A stretch of DNA of 64,000 nucleotides, taken from positions 62,001 to 126,000 of the forward strand of contig JAKLEZ010000013.1 of the NCBI GenBank assembly GCA_022711465.1, read 5' to 3'. Under the pieces are notes generated by a model. That model ran no database searches and was not told where the DNA came from. It saw nothing but the letters and a program-made list of their open reading frames with translations. Of this stretch, positions 1 to 8,369 are shown in pieces. Every line of letters begins with the position of its first letter. Within the stretch, counting starts at the first letter, position 1. A program made the position numbers and the translations under genes. The DNA is from Planctomycetota bacterium (GTDB taxonomy: Bacteria > Planctomycetota > Phycisphaerae > UBA1845 > PWPN01).

Positions 1-59
1 TTGGGGCCTAACCTATCACGCGCCCCCACGGAATCAACACAAAAACTTGAGGAATTCTT

Positions 60-160
60 CGTGTCGACGATGTGGAAAACCCAGCGTTTTGAAACCACAA
101 TAGTTACGCCGTCCCAAAAATAGTTTTCCACCCGCTTTTCGTGAAACTGTGGATAACTCG
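60..160. other. cluster of DnaA-box-like sites, candidate oriC or DnaA-binding locus
   Basis: Three sites match the DnaA box TTATCCACA closely. TGTGGATAA at 148-156 is a perfect box read on the minus strand. TGTGGAAAA at 71-79 has one mismatch, and TTTTCCACC at 124-132 has two. They sit in a stretch clearly richer in A and T than the rest of the window, and no gene covers bases 1-323. The density within about 90 bp suggests a replication origin or a DnaA titration/regulatory site. dnaA itself is not in the window and could lie just upstream of base 1. Calling it oriC is inference. Confidence 0.5.
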
Positions 161-323
161 TGAGTTGTCGCGCAACCTTATTGTTCTCCGGCTTGTCCAA
201 GTCGTCTTACCTGTAGCTGGAGGCTATGGGCTCTTGCCGGCCCGGCGGGGTCGTCTGTCGACCAGGCTCGATCGGCGCCAGTCCTATCTCTCGTCCCTCG
301 CGGACCTTGCGTCAAGAGCCGCC

Positions 324-1235
324 TCACAGGATCTGGATCCAGACCTCGCGGCGGGATGTCTCGCGGAATCCGAAGGCGGTGTACAGCTTCCTCGCCGGCG
401 CATTAACCGCGTCCACAGTGAGAGTTAACGTCATTACCCCGCGCTCGCGGCCCAGCTCCACCGCCTTCGTCAGTAGGCCGGTACCGACCCCGCGACTCCG
501 ACAGGCCGGCAGGACGCCCATATACACCACTTCGAACGTAGCACGTTCGGCAAGATAGGCAAGCAGGAGGATCCCGGCAGGTTCACCGTCAAGCACGCCA
601 ATCCGCCAGTGATCGGGGTCAAACTCCCCGGCCGCCAAGTGGCTGTCGAGGATCTCATCGATCGGCCGAACACCGGTCAGCTTCGCACAGTCCCGGCTTT
701 CCACGTACGTTCCCTGGAGTATCTGCCCGAATCTCTGGCGCTTGCCGGGTTCGTAGGTCTCCCATTCGAGGATTGGCGGATGCTTGTCAGTGAGGACGGG
801 TTTGGCCAAGTCGCTCTCCAGGTAGATCAACTCCGCCAGAAACGTGTAGCCCGCTTGCTCGAAAATACTCCGTTCCATCGCCGCCGCGGGCGCCACCAGG
901 CCTTGCACGACCCGTACGCCCCGATCGCGAGCCATCGGCGTGGTCTGGCGAAGCAACTGCGTGACCGTCTCCGGCGGTTTCAAAAACCGCGCTCGGTTGG
1001 GGATGAACACCGTCGACATACGCCCGGGAGCATCAATGAACAGGCAACTGGTCAGTAACCGGCCGCCTTCTCGAGCGATCATGCATTGATTCAGCGACAG
1101 CCCCCGCCGTCGCGTATAGCGGATCAGCGTTTGAATATGATCGCGCACGTCACCGGCCGATAGCCCTTCGCGCTCCAGAAGCATGCCCAAGGCCTCGTGG
1201 AGTTCGGCCGTGGTTGTTGGACGCGAGATTTCCAT
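324..1235 (-). CDS. GNAT-family N-acetyltransferase, probably two tandem GNAT folds
   Basis: The C-terminal half (about residues 155-303) is a GCN5-related acetyltransferase domain. It has the acetyl-CoA pyrophosphate-binding signature RSRGVGTGLL near residue 245 and the usual C-terminal ending with NAPARKLYTAFGF. The N-terminal half looks like a second, degenerate GNAT fold, so the 303-residue length fits tandem-GNAT proteins such as the mycothiol synthase type. The substrate cannot be told from sequence. The ATG at 1235 has no clear Shine-Dalgarno sequence. A minus-strand lipoprotein gene lies 22 bp upstream, so the two may be co-transcribed. Confidence 0.8.
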   Translation of the reverse strand: MEISRPTTTAELHEALGMLLEREGLSAGDVRDHIQTLIRYTRRRGLSLNQCMIAREGGRLLTSCLFIDAPGRMSTVFIPNRARFLKPPETVTQLLRQTTPMARDRGVRVVQGLVAPAAAMERSIFEQAGYTFLAELIYLESDLAKPVLTDKHPPILEWETYEPGKRQRFGQILQGTYVESRDCAKLTGVRPIDEILDSHLAAGEFDPDHWRIGVLDGEPAGILLLAYLAERATFEVVYMGVLPACRSRGVGTGLLTKAVELGRERGVMTLTLTVDAVNAPARKLYTAFGFRETSRREVWIQIL

Positions 1236-1257
1236 GGGGACGCTTCAAGTGGCGGGG

Positions 1258-1794
1258 CTATCGCCCCGAACGCTTCCTCGCAGGAAGTGGCGAACGTTCG
1301 ACACCCGCGGTGCCGCCGACCGCTCCCCTCGGCACCGAGTCTGTGTAACCTGCGACATTAAGGTCACTTCTGGGAATGATGATCACCGTCCAGGGGCTGG
1401 CAGGGTACACACCGGCCTTCAACTCCGGTCCTGGGTGGATCCGACGTTCCTGCGTCCTGATCGTCGATCCTTCGCGCCAGACACGCTCGATGCGAAGGCC
1501 TAGCTCGTTGGTTGCAGTGGGACCAAGACCGGCGACCAGCACCATCTGTGTCTCGAAGTCAACTGGCACTTCGGTCAACGGCAATTGCGCGAGAACCGCC
1601 GGATCCCTGGCCACAACCCGGACCCGTTGGGTGAGATGCGAGTAAACACCGCTCGCTTGCCACAGAATCGGGATGTCTTCCGCCTGAGGAGGATCGGTCG
1701 GGCGCCCATCAAACTGACAGGCGGCCGGCAAGAGCAGAACGCTCGCGACGAAGACGAGGTTTCGGAAGCGTGGACTCGTCGACCTGTTCGCCAT
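1258..1794 (-). CDS. lipoprotein with a PrcB-like C-terminal domain
   Basis: Residues 1-26 form a bacterial lipoprotein signal: a basic start, a hydrophobic stretch and the lipobox LPAAC, so the mature protein should begin at Cys26. The remaining 150 residues include DFETQMVLVAGLG and a later VIIIPRSDLN segment. This layout resembles the PrcB C-terminal family of small beta-rich proteins (protease-complex subunit B), but the match is by eye and weak. Known PrcB proteins are periplasmic or lipoprotein partners of proteases, and no protease gene is adjacent here. The start has no evident ribosome-binding site. Function unproven. Confidence 0.55.
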   Translation of the reverse strand: MANRSTSPRFRNLVFVASVLLLPAACQFDGRPTDPPQAEDIPILWQASGVYSHLTQRVRVVARDPAVLAQLPLTEVPVDFETQMVLVAGLGPTATNELGLRIERVWREGSTIRTQERRIHPGPELKAGVYPASPWTVIIIPRSDLNVAGYTDSVPRGAVGGTAGVERSPLPARKRSGR

Positions 1795-2093
1795 GCTGGG
1801 GAGGGATGATACCCCAAGCCCGGGCCGAAGTCACCCATGGTCAAAACGCTCCTGACAAGTCCCGCGTCATCGTCCTGTGGCCCGGTCCGGAACATGCGCG
1901 GTCCGGCCGCGACGCGCCGTTCGGCGGGCGCAGGTGGGGTAGTGTGGGCGATCGCATCGCGTGTCTCACCGGCCGGAACGTCTGGTTGGGGCGTGGTCGG
2001 GAGACACTGTCTGCCGTTTGTGGCATGCGGTGTGGGATCCGAGTTGCTCGGCCGGTTGGGAGGCTCCGACACCGGCGCCACGACCATTTGAGC
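1795..2093. other. intergenic stretch without a convincing gene
   Basis: Several short open frames run through this stretch on both strands, but none has family-like composition, a ribosome-binding site or a recognisable motif. Together with the adjacent MITE-like element it makes about 416 bp without a gene between two minus-strand lipoprotein genes. Confidence 0.6.
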
Positions 2094-2094
2094 C

Positions 2095-2213
2095 TAGTGG
2101 TCAGTCAAGGCTCGATCTGCGAGTTGGGACTGGCCCACGACCTGAAGCTGCGGGGGCCGACCGGGCCGCAGGCGGCGCCGGTGACCCGAGGAATCAGGGA
2201 TGACTGACCACTA
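2095..2213. mobile_element. MITE-like element (about 115 bp) inserted in a CTAG site, IS630/mariner style
   Basis: A perfect 14-bp inverted repeat, CTAGTGGTCAGTCA at 2094-2107 and TGACTGACCACTAG at 2201-2214, bounds a short non-coding core. Members of the IS630/Tc1-mariner superfamily insert at TA, often within CTAG, and duplicate the TA. Read that way, the element is 2097-2211 with 11-bp terminal repeats (GTGGTCAGTCA), flanked by duplicated TA at 2095-2096 and 2212-2213. It carries no transposase, so it would be non-autonomous. Its right edge lies in the stop codon of the minus-strand lipoprotein gene and leaves that stop intact. A strong bidirectional terminator is the alternative reading, but there is no T-run. 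Confidence 0.55.
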
Positions 2214-2576
2214 GCCGCCCGAGTTCGTGCCGATGAATACCGAGATCAAGTTCTGGGGGATGACTAGCGTTCCTGCGGCCATCTTGGTTTGGAGATCGGT
2301 CAGCGTCACAATGCCGTTGTCATCGAGGAACGTGACGATCGCTTGGGCCTGGGCTTCAGTTAACTGGGGCAAGGGGGGTAATCCAGGAATACTGCTTCCG
2401 GCCTCGGCCAGGAACAACCATTCCTCGACGGTAAGATCGCCGATCAGACCTTGGGCTAGCTTGAGCGGTGCGGTGATGGAGACCGGGAGCTCCGTTGAGG
2501 TCGTGGGGCAGCCCACCATGGTTGCCAGGAAGACTGAGGCAACAAGGCACAACCCGATTTCGCGTTTGGCTTGCAT
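2211..2576 (-). CDS. small lipoprotein, unknown function
   Basis: Residues 1-23 make a lipoprotein signal peptide ending in the lipobox MVGC. The mature part is about 99 residues, acidic and probably helical (LTVEEWLFLAEAG, then LTEAQAQAIVTFLDDNG). The ATG at 2576 has a good ribosome-binding site (AAGGAG, 6-nt spacing). It lies 33 bp downstream of a second small lipoprotein gene on the same strand with the same kind of helical C-terminus, so the pair is probably one operon and perhaps paralogous. Its stop codon overlaps the terminal repeat of the MITE-like element. I recognise no family. Confidence 0.6.
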   Translation of the reverse strand: MQAKREIGLCLVASVFLATMVGCPTTSTELPVSITAPLKLAQGLIGDLTVEEWLFLAEAGSSIPGLPPLPQLTEAQAQAIVTFLDDNGIVTLTDLQTKMAAGTLVIPQNLISVFIGTNSGG

Positions 2577-2609
2577 CCGAGTCTCCTTTTCTGGGGTCGG
2601 CGTCCATTC

Positions 2610-2891
2610 TCACTTGAGCAGAAGATCGATCAGCTGCTCGTCGGTGATTCCCAGGTCGCTGAGCGCCTGTCGTTTCTCGGCGGTCGTCGTGGTGGTATCG
2701 CTCGTGATCAGCGTGATCTGGTCCATTCGGATGGCGTTGCCATTGCTGTCGACGAGTATGTTCGCCGTTGGCTCGGGGCAGCCGGCCGTGGCCACCGCCA
2801 GCAGGGCGGTCAGCAGGGCCGCACAGGTGCGACCAAGGCTGTGCTTCCATGGGTACGCCGAACCGACCGCGACCGAGGTATCCCGCACCAT
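2610..2891 (-). CDS. small lipoprotein, unknown function
   Basis: I start this gene at the ATG at 2891 because AAGGAG sits 8 nt upstream. A TTG 33 bases further upstream is possible but has no such site. The 93-residue product has a long N-terminal region, a hydrophobic stretch and the lipobox ATAGC near residue 38. It then has about 55 residues ending in a helix (LSDLGITDEQLIDLLL). A four-threonine run lies in the linker. It is the first gene of a two-gene lipoprotein operon. Function not recognisable. Confidence 0.55.
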   Translation of the reverse strand: MVRDTSVAVGSAYPWKHSLGRTCAALLTALLAVATAGCPEPTANILVDSNGNAIRMDQITLITSDTTTTTAEKRQALSDLGITDEQLIDLLLK

Positions 2892-3123
2892 CACCGGGTC
2901 TCCTTGACAAAGGGAGCATTCCAAGGCTGCCTACCCACTCCATTCTTATTTGATCGGCCAAGTGTCAGGACAAAATGAAGCCCGGCGGCAGACGGTTTGT
3001 CGGTCCTGCCGATCGGTCCCGGCTTGCTGGTCGGGACTTGGGTCCCTATAGTGACGGGCGCGGAAGTGCCGCTGCAACAGTCTGTCAGACGGTAACTTGC
3101 GTACGCCAAGCAGGAAATCGAGC

Positions 3124-3879
3124 ATGGGTTCAAAGCGTCTGGATATCGTGTTTACCGCCCCGCATCCCGACGATCTGGAGATCGGCTGCGGGGGCACCAT
3201 TGCGTTGCTGGTCCAGCAGGGCTACCGCGTGGGAATGGTTCACCTGACCAATGGCGAGCCCACGCCGCGTGGCTCAGTCGAGCAGCGAATGGTCGAGGCC
3301 CGGAACGCCGCGGACGTCCTTGGGGCCCAGGTGCTCGAAGTCCTGCCGCTGACCAACCGTGAGTTGATGGATGTCCCGACGGCTCGCTACGCCCTGGCAA
3401 CAGTTTTGCGGAAGCATCGGCCACGGGCCCTGGTGGGCATCGCTGGCCGGACCGTCGCCGCCTCGCCGGATCACTACCAAGCTCAGCTGATTACCGAGGC
3501 CGCTCGTTTCTACGCCCAGTTGACCAAATGGAACGACCGGTTTGAGGGTACCGAACCGTTCCGGATCGACCATCTGGTCTACCGCCCAATCCCTTCGTCG
3601 GCCGAGGCTCACCTCTTCCCCGCCCAGTTTGTGGTGGACATTTCCTCGACCGTGGAACGGAAGCTGGAGTCGATCCACTGCTACCAATCCCAATTCGACG
3701 GGGAGCGGTGGACGCGGCTCAAGCACTACGTCCTGAGCACGGCAGGGGCGGAGGGGCTCCGGTGCGGATTCGCCTACGGGGAGCTCTACGCGCTACCGCG
3801 TCCCCTGGGCGTCAAGGACATGATGTCGATCATGAGTCCCTGGGAGATCCCGGTGTCCGTCGACCCTCCTCAGACCTGA
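3124..3879 (+). CDS. PIG-L family deacetylase (BshB1-like)
   Basis: The N-terminus carries the zinc-binding signature PHPDDLEIGCGG near residue 11 (His, Asp and Asp of the HPDD motif). The LmbE/PIG-L fold follows, with LTNGEPTPRG and the later SPDHYQAQ segment. Family members remove an acetyl group from N-acetylglucosaminyl lipids or small thiols. The order of segments resembles BshB1, the malate-GlcNAc deacetylase of bacillithiol synthesis, but no other bsh gene is nearby, so the substrate is open. I chose the ATG at 3124 because AGGAA lies 7 nt upstream. A TTG 27 bases earlier also opens the frame. The 251-residue length is typical. Confidence 0.85.
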   Translation: MGSKRLDIVFTAPHPDDLEIGCGGTIALLVQQGYRVGMVHLTNGEPTPRGSVEQRMVEARNAADVLGAQVLEVLPLTNRELMDVPTARYALATVLRKHRPRALVGIAGRTVAASPDHYQAQLITEAARFYAQLTKWNDRFEGTEPFRIDHLVYRPIPSSAEAHLFPAQFVVDISSTVERKLESIHCYQSQFDGERWTRLKHYVLSTAGAEGLRCGFAYGELYALPRPLGVKDMMSIMSPWEIPVSVDPPQT

Positions 3880-3911
3880 CCTGCGGCGTCCCCCTTGCCA
3901 GGCCGCGGCGG

Positions 3912-3939
3912 TTGACCCAAGGGGGGCTTCTCTTATAAT
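3912..3939 (+). promoter_or_regulatory. sigma-70-type promoter for the HEAT-repeat gene
   Basis: TTGACC at 3912-3917 and TATAAT at 3934-3939 are separated by 16 bp. They lie 75 bp before the ATG of the secreted HEAT-repeat protein. One mismatch in the -35 and a perfect -10 make this one of the best promoter matches in the window. Confidence 0.65.
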
Positions 3940-4014
3940 CCCATTCAGCTTGGAGGTTGTTTCGCGGACCGGGTCTGCCCGCAGGCCCGGTATGCTCTCT
4001 GATCGGAGGTTGTG

Positions 4015-6465
4015 ATGGGACGGTGCTGCTCTGAGGCCGGGTGCAAGGCGCTTCTCTGTCTGGCATGGGTGGGCCTCGTGCTGGTGGTGAGTGCGGATCG
4101 GCCGGCGTTCGCCCAGGACTCACCTGCCAAGCCCGAGGCGGAAGAGACAACGGCCCAGCCCGCCGAGAAGCCCGAGGCCGCTGAGCCCGCCGACAAGGCC
4201 AACGAGACGGCTCCCGCGGAGCAGCCCGAAGCGGCTGCTTCGGCCGAAAAGGCGGCTCCCCCTGCCGGCGAACAGACCTATGAGCAGCACCTGTCGCAGT
4301 ATCTGCACTTCGCCCTCATCGGGCAGTTCGACATCGCCGCGAGCTACGGCGAGGCCTTCCTCAAGAGTCCGGAGATCGAACCGCTGACTCCCGAGGCGGC
4401 CCGGACGATCATCGCCTTCACCGATCAGAACAAGAATGCGATCGATACCCTCCTGATGATCATCAAGAACACCTCGATCGCGGAGAGCGGACGCAAGGTG
4501 CTCGATGTCATTCGGCAAGCCCACCGTTCTCAGCGCCGAGATCCGGCCCGGATCAACGAGAACCTCAAGCTCCTGGCCGGTACCCCGAATCAGCAGGAAA
4601 CCGCCATCGAGCGGCTGCTGGACTCCGGCGAGTACGCCGTGCCCTGGCTGCTGACCGCACTCGTTGACCCCGCTCAGAAAGACCTCCGCCCCTACATTGA
4701 GCGTGCCTTGCCCAGGCTGGGCAAGAGGACGCTCAATCCGCTGCTGGCTTCTCTGGACATCGACCATCCGGTCATGCAGCGCGTCGTCGTTGAGACGCTG
4801 GGGAAAGTCGGATACCCGCAGAGCCTTCCATATCTCAAGCGGATCGCCACCGATGCGAAGGCCAACGAAGCCGTTCGCAAGGCGGCGGTGGAGGCAATCG
4901 ATCGTCTGACCATCGACGACAAGGACCAGCTCAAGGGAAGCGTGGCGGATCTGTTTCAGGCTCTCGCCGAGCAGTACTACGCCGAGCTGGATTCGCTTCT
5001 GCCTGACCTGGAAGCACCCAAGCCGGGCACGGTGCCCTCGAGTGTCGAGCTGGCTCGTGAGCCGGTGAACGTCTGGGTGGTCGACGGCGACATGGTCACC
5101 CCGATCGAAGTCCAGGCCAACCTCTTCGCGCTGATCATGTCCATGCGGTGCTGCGAGGCATCGCTGAAACTGCGGAAGGATTGTCCCGAGGTGGTGGCCT
5201 TGTGGCTAGCCGCCAACTTCCGGCGCGAGGCCCGCATGGGTCTCGACGTGCAGACCGAGGAAGTTGTCGAGAGCGTGGACCAGACGCGGCCGAAAGACTA
5301 TCCGCGCAGCGTCTACTTTGCCCGCATGGCCGGTCCCAAGTACTGCCGACTGGTGCTGCAGCGGGCGGTCAAGGACCGCGATCGCGATGTGGCCCTCGGT
5401 GCGATTGCGGCCCTGAACGTGACGGCCGGGCCGAACGTGATGGTGGACAGTGCGCCGGAAACCGGGGTGACTCTGGCCGCGGGCCTGAACTTCCCCGACC
5501 TGCTGGTGCGCATCCGGGCGGCCTCGGCTCTGGCCCGCGTCCGGCCCCAGAAGCCGTTCCCCGGCGTCGACCAGGTGGTCGCGATCCTTGCCTCCGCACT
5601 GCACCTGACCGGTCACAAGTACTACTTGGTGGTCGATCCGGATGCCGCATCGCTGAAGGCCGTGGCCGACGGGCTGGCCGGCAACGACGTGACCGTCTTG
5701 AAGGGCGACAGGCTGGGCCCGTTGCTCGCCAAGGCCCACCAGGAGCTGACCTACCTGGACGGCGTCTTCCTGGCCAGCGATGTGAAGTCTCCGGCGGTGA
5801 CCGACGCCATCCGGCTTCTGGCCGCGGATGACCGCTTCGCCCTGGTCCCCATCGTGATGTACGCCAAGGAGAGCGACATCCTGGTGCTCGATCAGGTCGC
5901 GGCCGTCGATCGTCGCGTCGGGCGGGTGCTCATGGTGGCCGAAAAGGGTGTTCCCGCTCCAGGCTTCGCCAAGCAGTTGATGGCCAAGCGCGACCAGATC
6001 GCTCCCCTGTATAGCTTCAAGGAGCTGAACGCCGAGGAAAGCACCGCCCTGGCTCTGAGCGCTGCCGCGGCGCTGCGCGATATGACCATCAACCGCAGTT
6101 CGGTGTTCGATCCGAGCGCCGCCCAGCAGGACCTGATCGATACGCTGAAGCACCCATCCGAGCCGCTGCGGATTGCCGCGGCCGGTGTGCTCGGCAAGCT
6201 CGACGGCAAGCAGGCCCAGCAGGCCGTTGCCGGAGTGGCCCTGGCCAGCGACCAGACCCCCGCTCTGCGGAGCGCCGCCTTCGCCGCTCTGGCCGACTCG
6301 ATCCGCCAGTTCGGCTCCTACCTCGATGCCGACATGCTGCAGCGGCTCGTCCAGGTCGCCTTCGGCGAGCCGAATCTCGAACTCCGCACCGCTGCGAGCC
6401 AGGCCCCGGGGGCGTTGAACCTCAAGCCGGACCAAGTGGCCGAACTGCTCGTCGGCGGCAAGTAG
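4015..6465 (+). CDS. secreted HEAT-repeat protein with an embedded receiver-like domain
   Basis: Residues 1-33 are a Sec signal peptide with probable cleavage after AFA. Residues 35-85 form a Pro/Ala/Glu-rich linker with repeated KPEAAEPA-like units. HEAT-type helical repeats follow (about 160-300, with PYIERALPRLG and MQRVVVETLGKVG) and recur near the C-terminus (about 690-800). Between them, about residues 536-640, is an alpha/beta segment resembling a response-regulator receiver: it begins YYLVVDPD, has FLASDVKSP where the phospho-acceptor Asp of receivers lies, and then VPIVMYAKES. A receiver-like domain in an exported protein cannot be a normal phosphorelay partner, so a protein-binding role is more likely. 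ATG 4015 is preferred over GTG 4012 because GGAGG is 5 nt upstream of it. Function unknown. Confidence 0.75.
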   Translation: MGRCCSEAGCKALLCLAWVGLVLVVSADRPAFAQDSPAKPEAEETTAQPAEKPEAAEPADKANETAPAEQPEAAASAEKAAPPAGEQTYEQHLSQYLHFALIGQFDIAASYGEAFLKSPEIEPLTPEAARTIIAFTDQNKNAIDTLLMIIKNTSIAESGRKVLDVIRQAHRSQRRDPARINENLKLLAGTPNQQETAIERLLDSGEYAVPWLLTALVDPAQKDLRPYIERALPRLGKRTLNPLLASLDIDHPVMQRVVVETLGKVGYPQSLPYLKRIATDAKANEAVRKAAVEAIDRLTIDDKDQLKGSVADLFQALAEQYYAELDSLLPDLEAPKPGTVPSSVELAREPVNVWVVDGDMVTPIEVQANLFALIMSMRCCEASLKLRKDCPEVVALWLAANFRREARMGLDVQTEEVVESVDQTRPKDYPRSVYFARMAGPKYCRLVLQRAVKDRDRDVALGAIAALNVTAGPNVMVDSAPETGVTLAAGLNFPDLLVRIRAASALARVRPQKPFPGVDQVVAILASALHLTGHKYYLVVDPDAASLKAVADGLAGNDVTVLKGDRLGPLLAKAHQELTYLDGVFLASDVKSPAVTDAIRLLAADDRFALVPIVMYAKESDILVLDQVAAVDRRVGRVLMVAEKGVPAPGFAKQLMAKRDQIAPLYSFKELNAEESTALALSAAAALRDMTINRSSVFDPSAAQQDLIDTLKHPSEPLRIAAAGVLGKLDGKQAQQAVAGVALASDQTPALRSAAFAALADSIRQFGSYLDADMLQRLVQVAFGEPNLELRTAASQAPGALNLKPDQVAELLVGGK

Positions 6466-6636
6466 GGCTCGCTGTTCTGTGCGGAAAGCGGGTCCACTGA
6501 AACCCTCCGGATATACCCTGGAAGCCTCTTTCGAGCGTGGGATTGCCTTTTGAGGGAGTCTGCCCCAGCCCCGCGTTGTTCGCCCCAGGGCGAGCAGGCG
6601 AGCCTCGGCACCTTCGAGCCCCGCACGCCGTGTTCG

Positions 6637-7569
6637 TCAAGCGGTCGCGGCCGTGTTCAGTTCTTCCTGCAGCTTCTGCGCGATGAGTGCGTAGACCTTG
6701 GAGCTGATGACGTCGATCTTCAGCACCGATGCGAAGTCCGCGATCTGTGGCTCGATTTCCGCCAGCAGCCTGCCCAGTACCGAGGGTTCCAGGCCAATCG
6801 AGACCATGTTCTGCCTGCAGTGCTCGATGACCTGGTCGGCCTGGTTGGGTGTTTCGCACAGGTACTTGCCGATGCGGTCGGCGGCGCCCACGATGGGGGC
6901 GAGCTTGTTCTTGGCCGCTTTTCCGTCGGCCTCGGGCGGCAGCGCGTGGTCGCGGACGGCCAGGCAGACGACGTCCGGCAACCGCCAGTGTTCGAGAATC
7001 ATGGCCGAGACCTGGCCGTGCGAGACTCCGATGGCCTGCAGTTCCGTCTCACTGAGGTCCACGCTGCCATGGGGGCGGTAGCGTTCGGCAATAGGGCGGT
7101 ACTGGTCCGGCAGGGCCTCGTCGAGCACCACGATGCCGATGTCCGCCAGCAGACCGGAAATGAAGGCTTCCTCTCGAAGCTGTGGCTCGAGCGGGTCGGC
7201 GAACTGGGCGGACAGGACTGCGGTGGTCAACGAACGGCGCCAATAGTACGACGTGTCGATCGTGACGGTGTTCTTGCGCTCGATGCTGTCCACGATGTAG
7301 CGACCGAGGACCAGTGAACGCACCCGCTTGAGGCCGAGAAGAGTCAGCGCCTGGCTCAGCGAGGTGATCTTGCGGGTGACGCCGAACAAGGGTGAGTTGG
7401 CCAGCCGCAGAAGCTCGCTGGCCGTGCCCGGGTCGGTCGAGAGTACTTCGACCACTTCGTTGTAGTCAAACTCGGGGTCCTGGACGATCTCGAGGAACCG
7501 TGCCGCTACCTGAGGCATGGAGGGGATGGCGGCTGACCGCTTGAGCAGATCGAGTATTGAGTGATCCAT
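6637..7569 (-). CDS. HDOD domain protein
   Basis: The 310-residue product opens with MDHSILDLLKRSAAIPSMPQ, the usual entry to an HDOD domain. It then has FLEIVQDPEFDYNEVVEVLS and LLRLANSPLFG, the core HDOD helices (about residues 15-210). HDOD is an HD-related helical domain that generally lacks the catalytic metal pair. Known members act in signalling, chemotaxis or stress response by protein binding. The ATG at 7569 has AGGAG 7 nt upstream, which rules out a longer upstream frame to 7998 with low-complexity content. It converges on the HEAT-repeat gene; the 171 bp between them holds no clear terminator. Confidence 0.85.
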   Translation of the reverse strand: MDHSILDLLKRSAAIPSMPQVAARFLEIVQDPEFDYNEVVEVLSTDPGTASELLRLANSPLFGVTRKITSLSQALTLLGLKRVRSLVLGRYIVDSIERKNTVTIDTSYYWRRSLTTAVLSAQFADPLEPQLREEAFISGLLADIGIVVLDEALPDQYRPIAERYRPHGSVDLSETELQAIGVSHGQVSAMILEHWRLPDVVCLAVRDHALPPEADGKAAKNKLAPIVGAADRIGKYLCETPNQADQVIEHCRQNMVSIGLEPSVLGRLLAEIEPQIADFASVLKIDVISSKVYALIAQKLQEELNTAATA

Positions 7570-7905
7570 GTGTGGACTCCTGGTCCGGGCGGGTTTCGTG
7601 GAAGAGGCACCAAGCTGGCCCCTCCAACTCCGCGAAGCCATCTCCTGAATCGGTTGGCCGGGTCCGGATCTGTAGCTATGGCCCCGCCTGGAGAGGAATC
7701 CACGACCTGCGTCCGATAGTCGTGGGAGGTCCCGGAACGTACCGCCCTTCAGTCTGGCCCCGCCTCCTCCAACCGGGTCCGATAGCCGCCCGGGCATGGC
7801 AACCGTCGCGATTTCCGGGCGTTTTCTCACATCACGATGCTCCGCTTTGCCGATCCCATGCGAGCAAGCAAGGGTGCTTGCGGGATGCTGGCACGGAGGA
7901 CGAAC
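7570..7905. other. divergent intergenic region with a start-proximal hairpin
   Basis: No gene is supported in this 336-bp stretch between the minus-strand HDOD gene and a plus-strand small gene. A hairpin with 6-bp arms, GCAAGC and GCTTGC at 7864-7881, ends 13 bp before the GGAGGA ribosome-binding site of the plus-strand gene. It could influence that gene's mRNA. No clear -10/-35 pair was found. Confidence 0.45.
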
Positions 7906-8181
7906 ATGGCCCCGGTTCGCGTCAACCTCACGATCGAAGTCGAGCAGCGTGGCAATGGCCTGGCCATCCTCACTCCCGTTCCGATCACGCTGATCCACGA
8001 GGGCAAAACGTGGCGGGCGGTGTGCGAGACTCCGCCGGTTCAGAGCGACGACTGCGGCACCTTTGACGAGGCCGTCTTGGCCGGGGCTCGGCAGGTGAAC
8101 AACGAACTCCAGGCGGCGGTGATCGAACGACCGCTGATCGCCGGCAGGATTACGCCGGACACGGTGCGGTCTCTGTTCTGA
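7906..8181 (+). CDS. conserved-looking small protein, unknown function
   Basis: A 91-residue soluble protein starting at the ATG at 7906, with GGAGGA 5 nt upstream. An upstream ATG at 7837 in the same frame lacks such a site. It has no signal peptide or membrane segment. The N-terminal half looks beta-rich (VRVNLTIEVEQRGNGLAILT) and the second half helical (TFDEAVLAGARQVNNELQAA). The gene is divergent from the HDOD gene and lies 188 bp upstream of a nucleotide-sugar dehydrogenase gene on the same strand. I do not recognise the family. Confidence 0.6.
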   Translation: MAPVRVNLTIEVEQRGNGLAILTPVPITLIHEGKTWRAVCETPPVQSDDCGTFDEAVLAGARQVNNELQAAVIERPLIAGRITPDTVRSLF

Positions 8182-8369
8182 ACGTGTCCTGCAGACAACT
8201 GGCGGCCCAGACCGCGATCGCCACGAAGAACCAAGGGGGTCGAATCAAGACTCGCCGTCCACGCGGTTGTCTGCGTCCCTCGAGCTTGGCGTCTGGGCAT
8301 CGGGTTGCATATTCCGCTGCCCCGACATACTCTCTGCCTCCGTCGTCGTAACCTTTCAAGGAGATGAAA

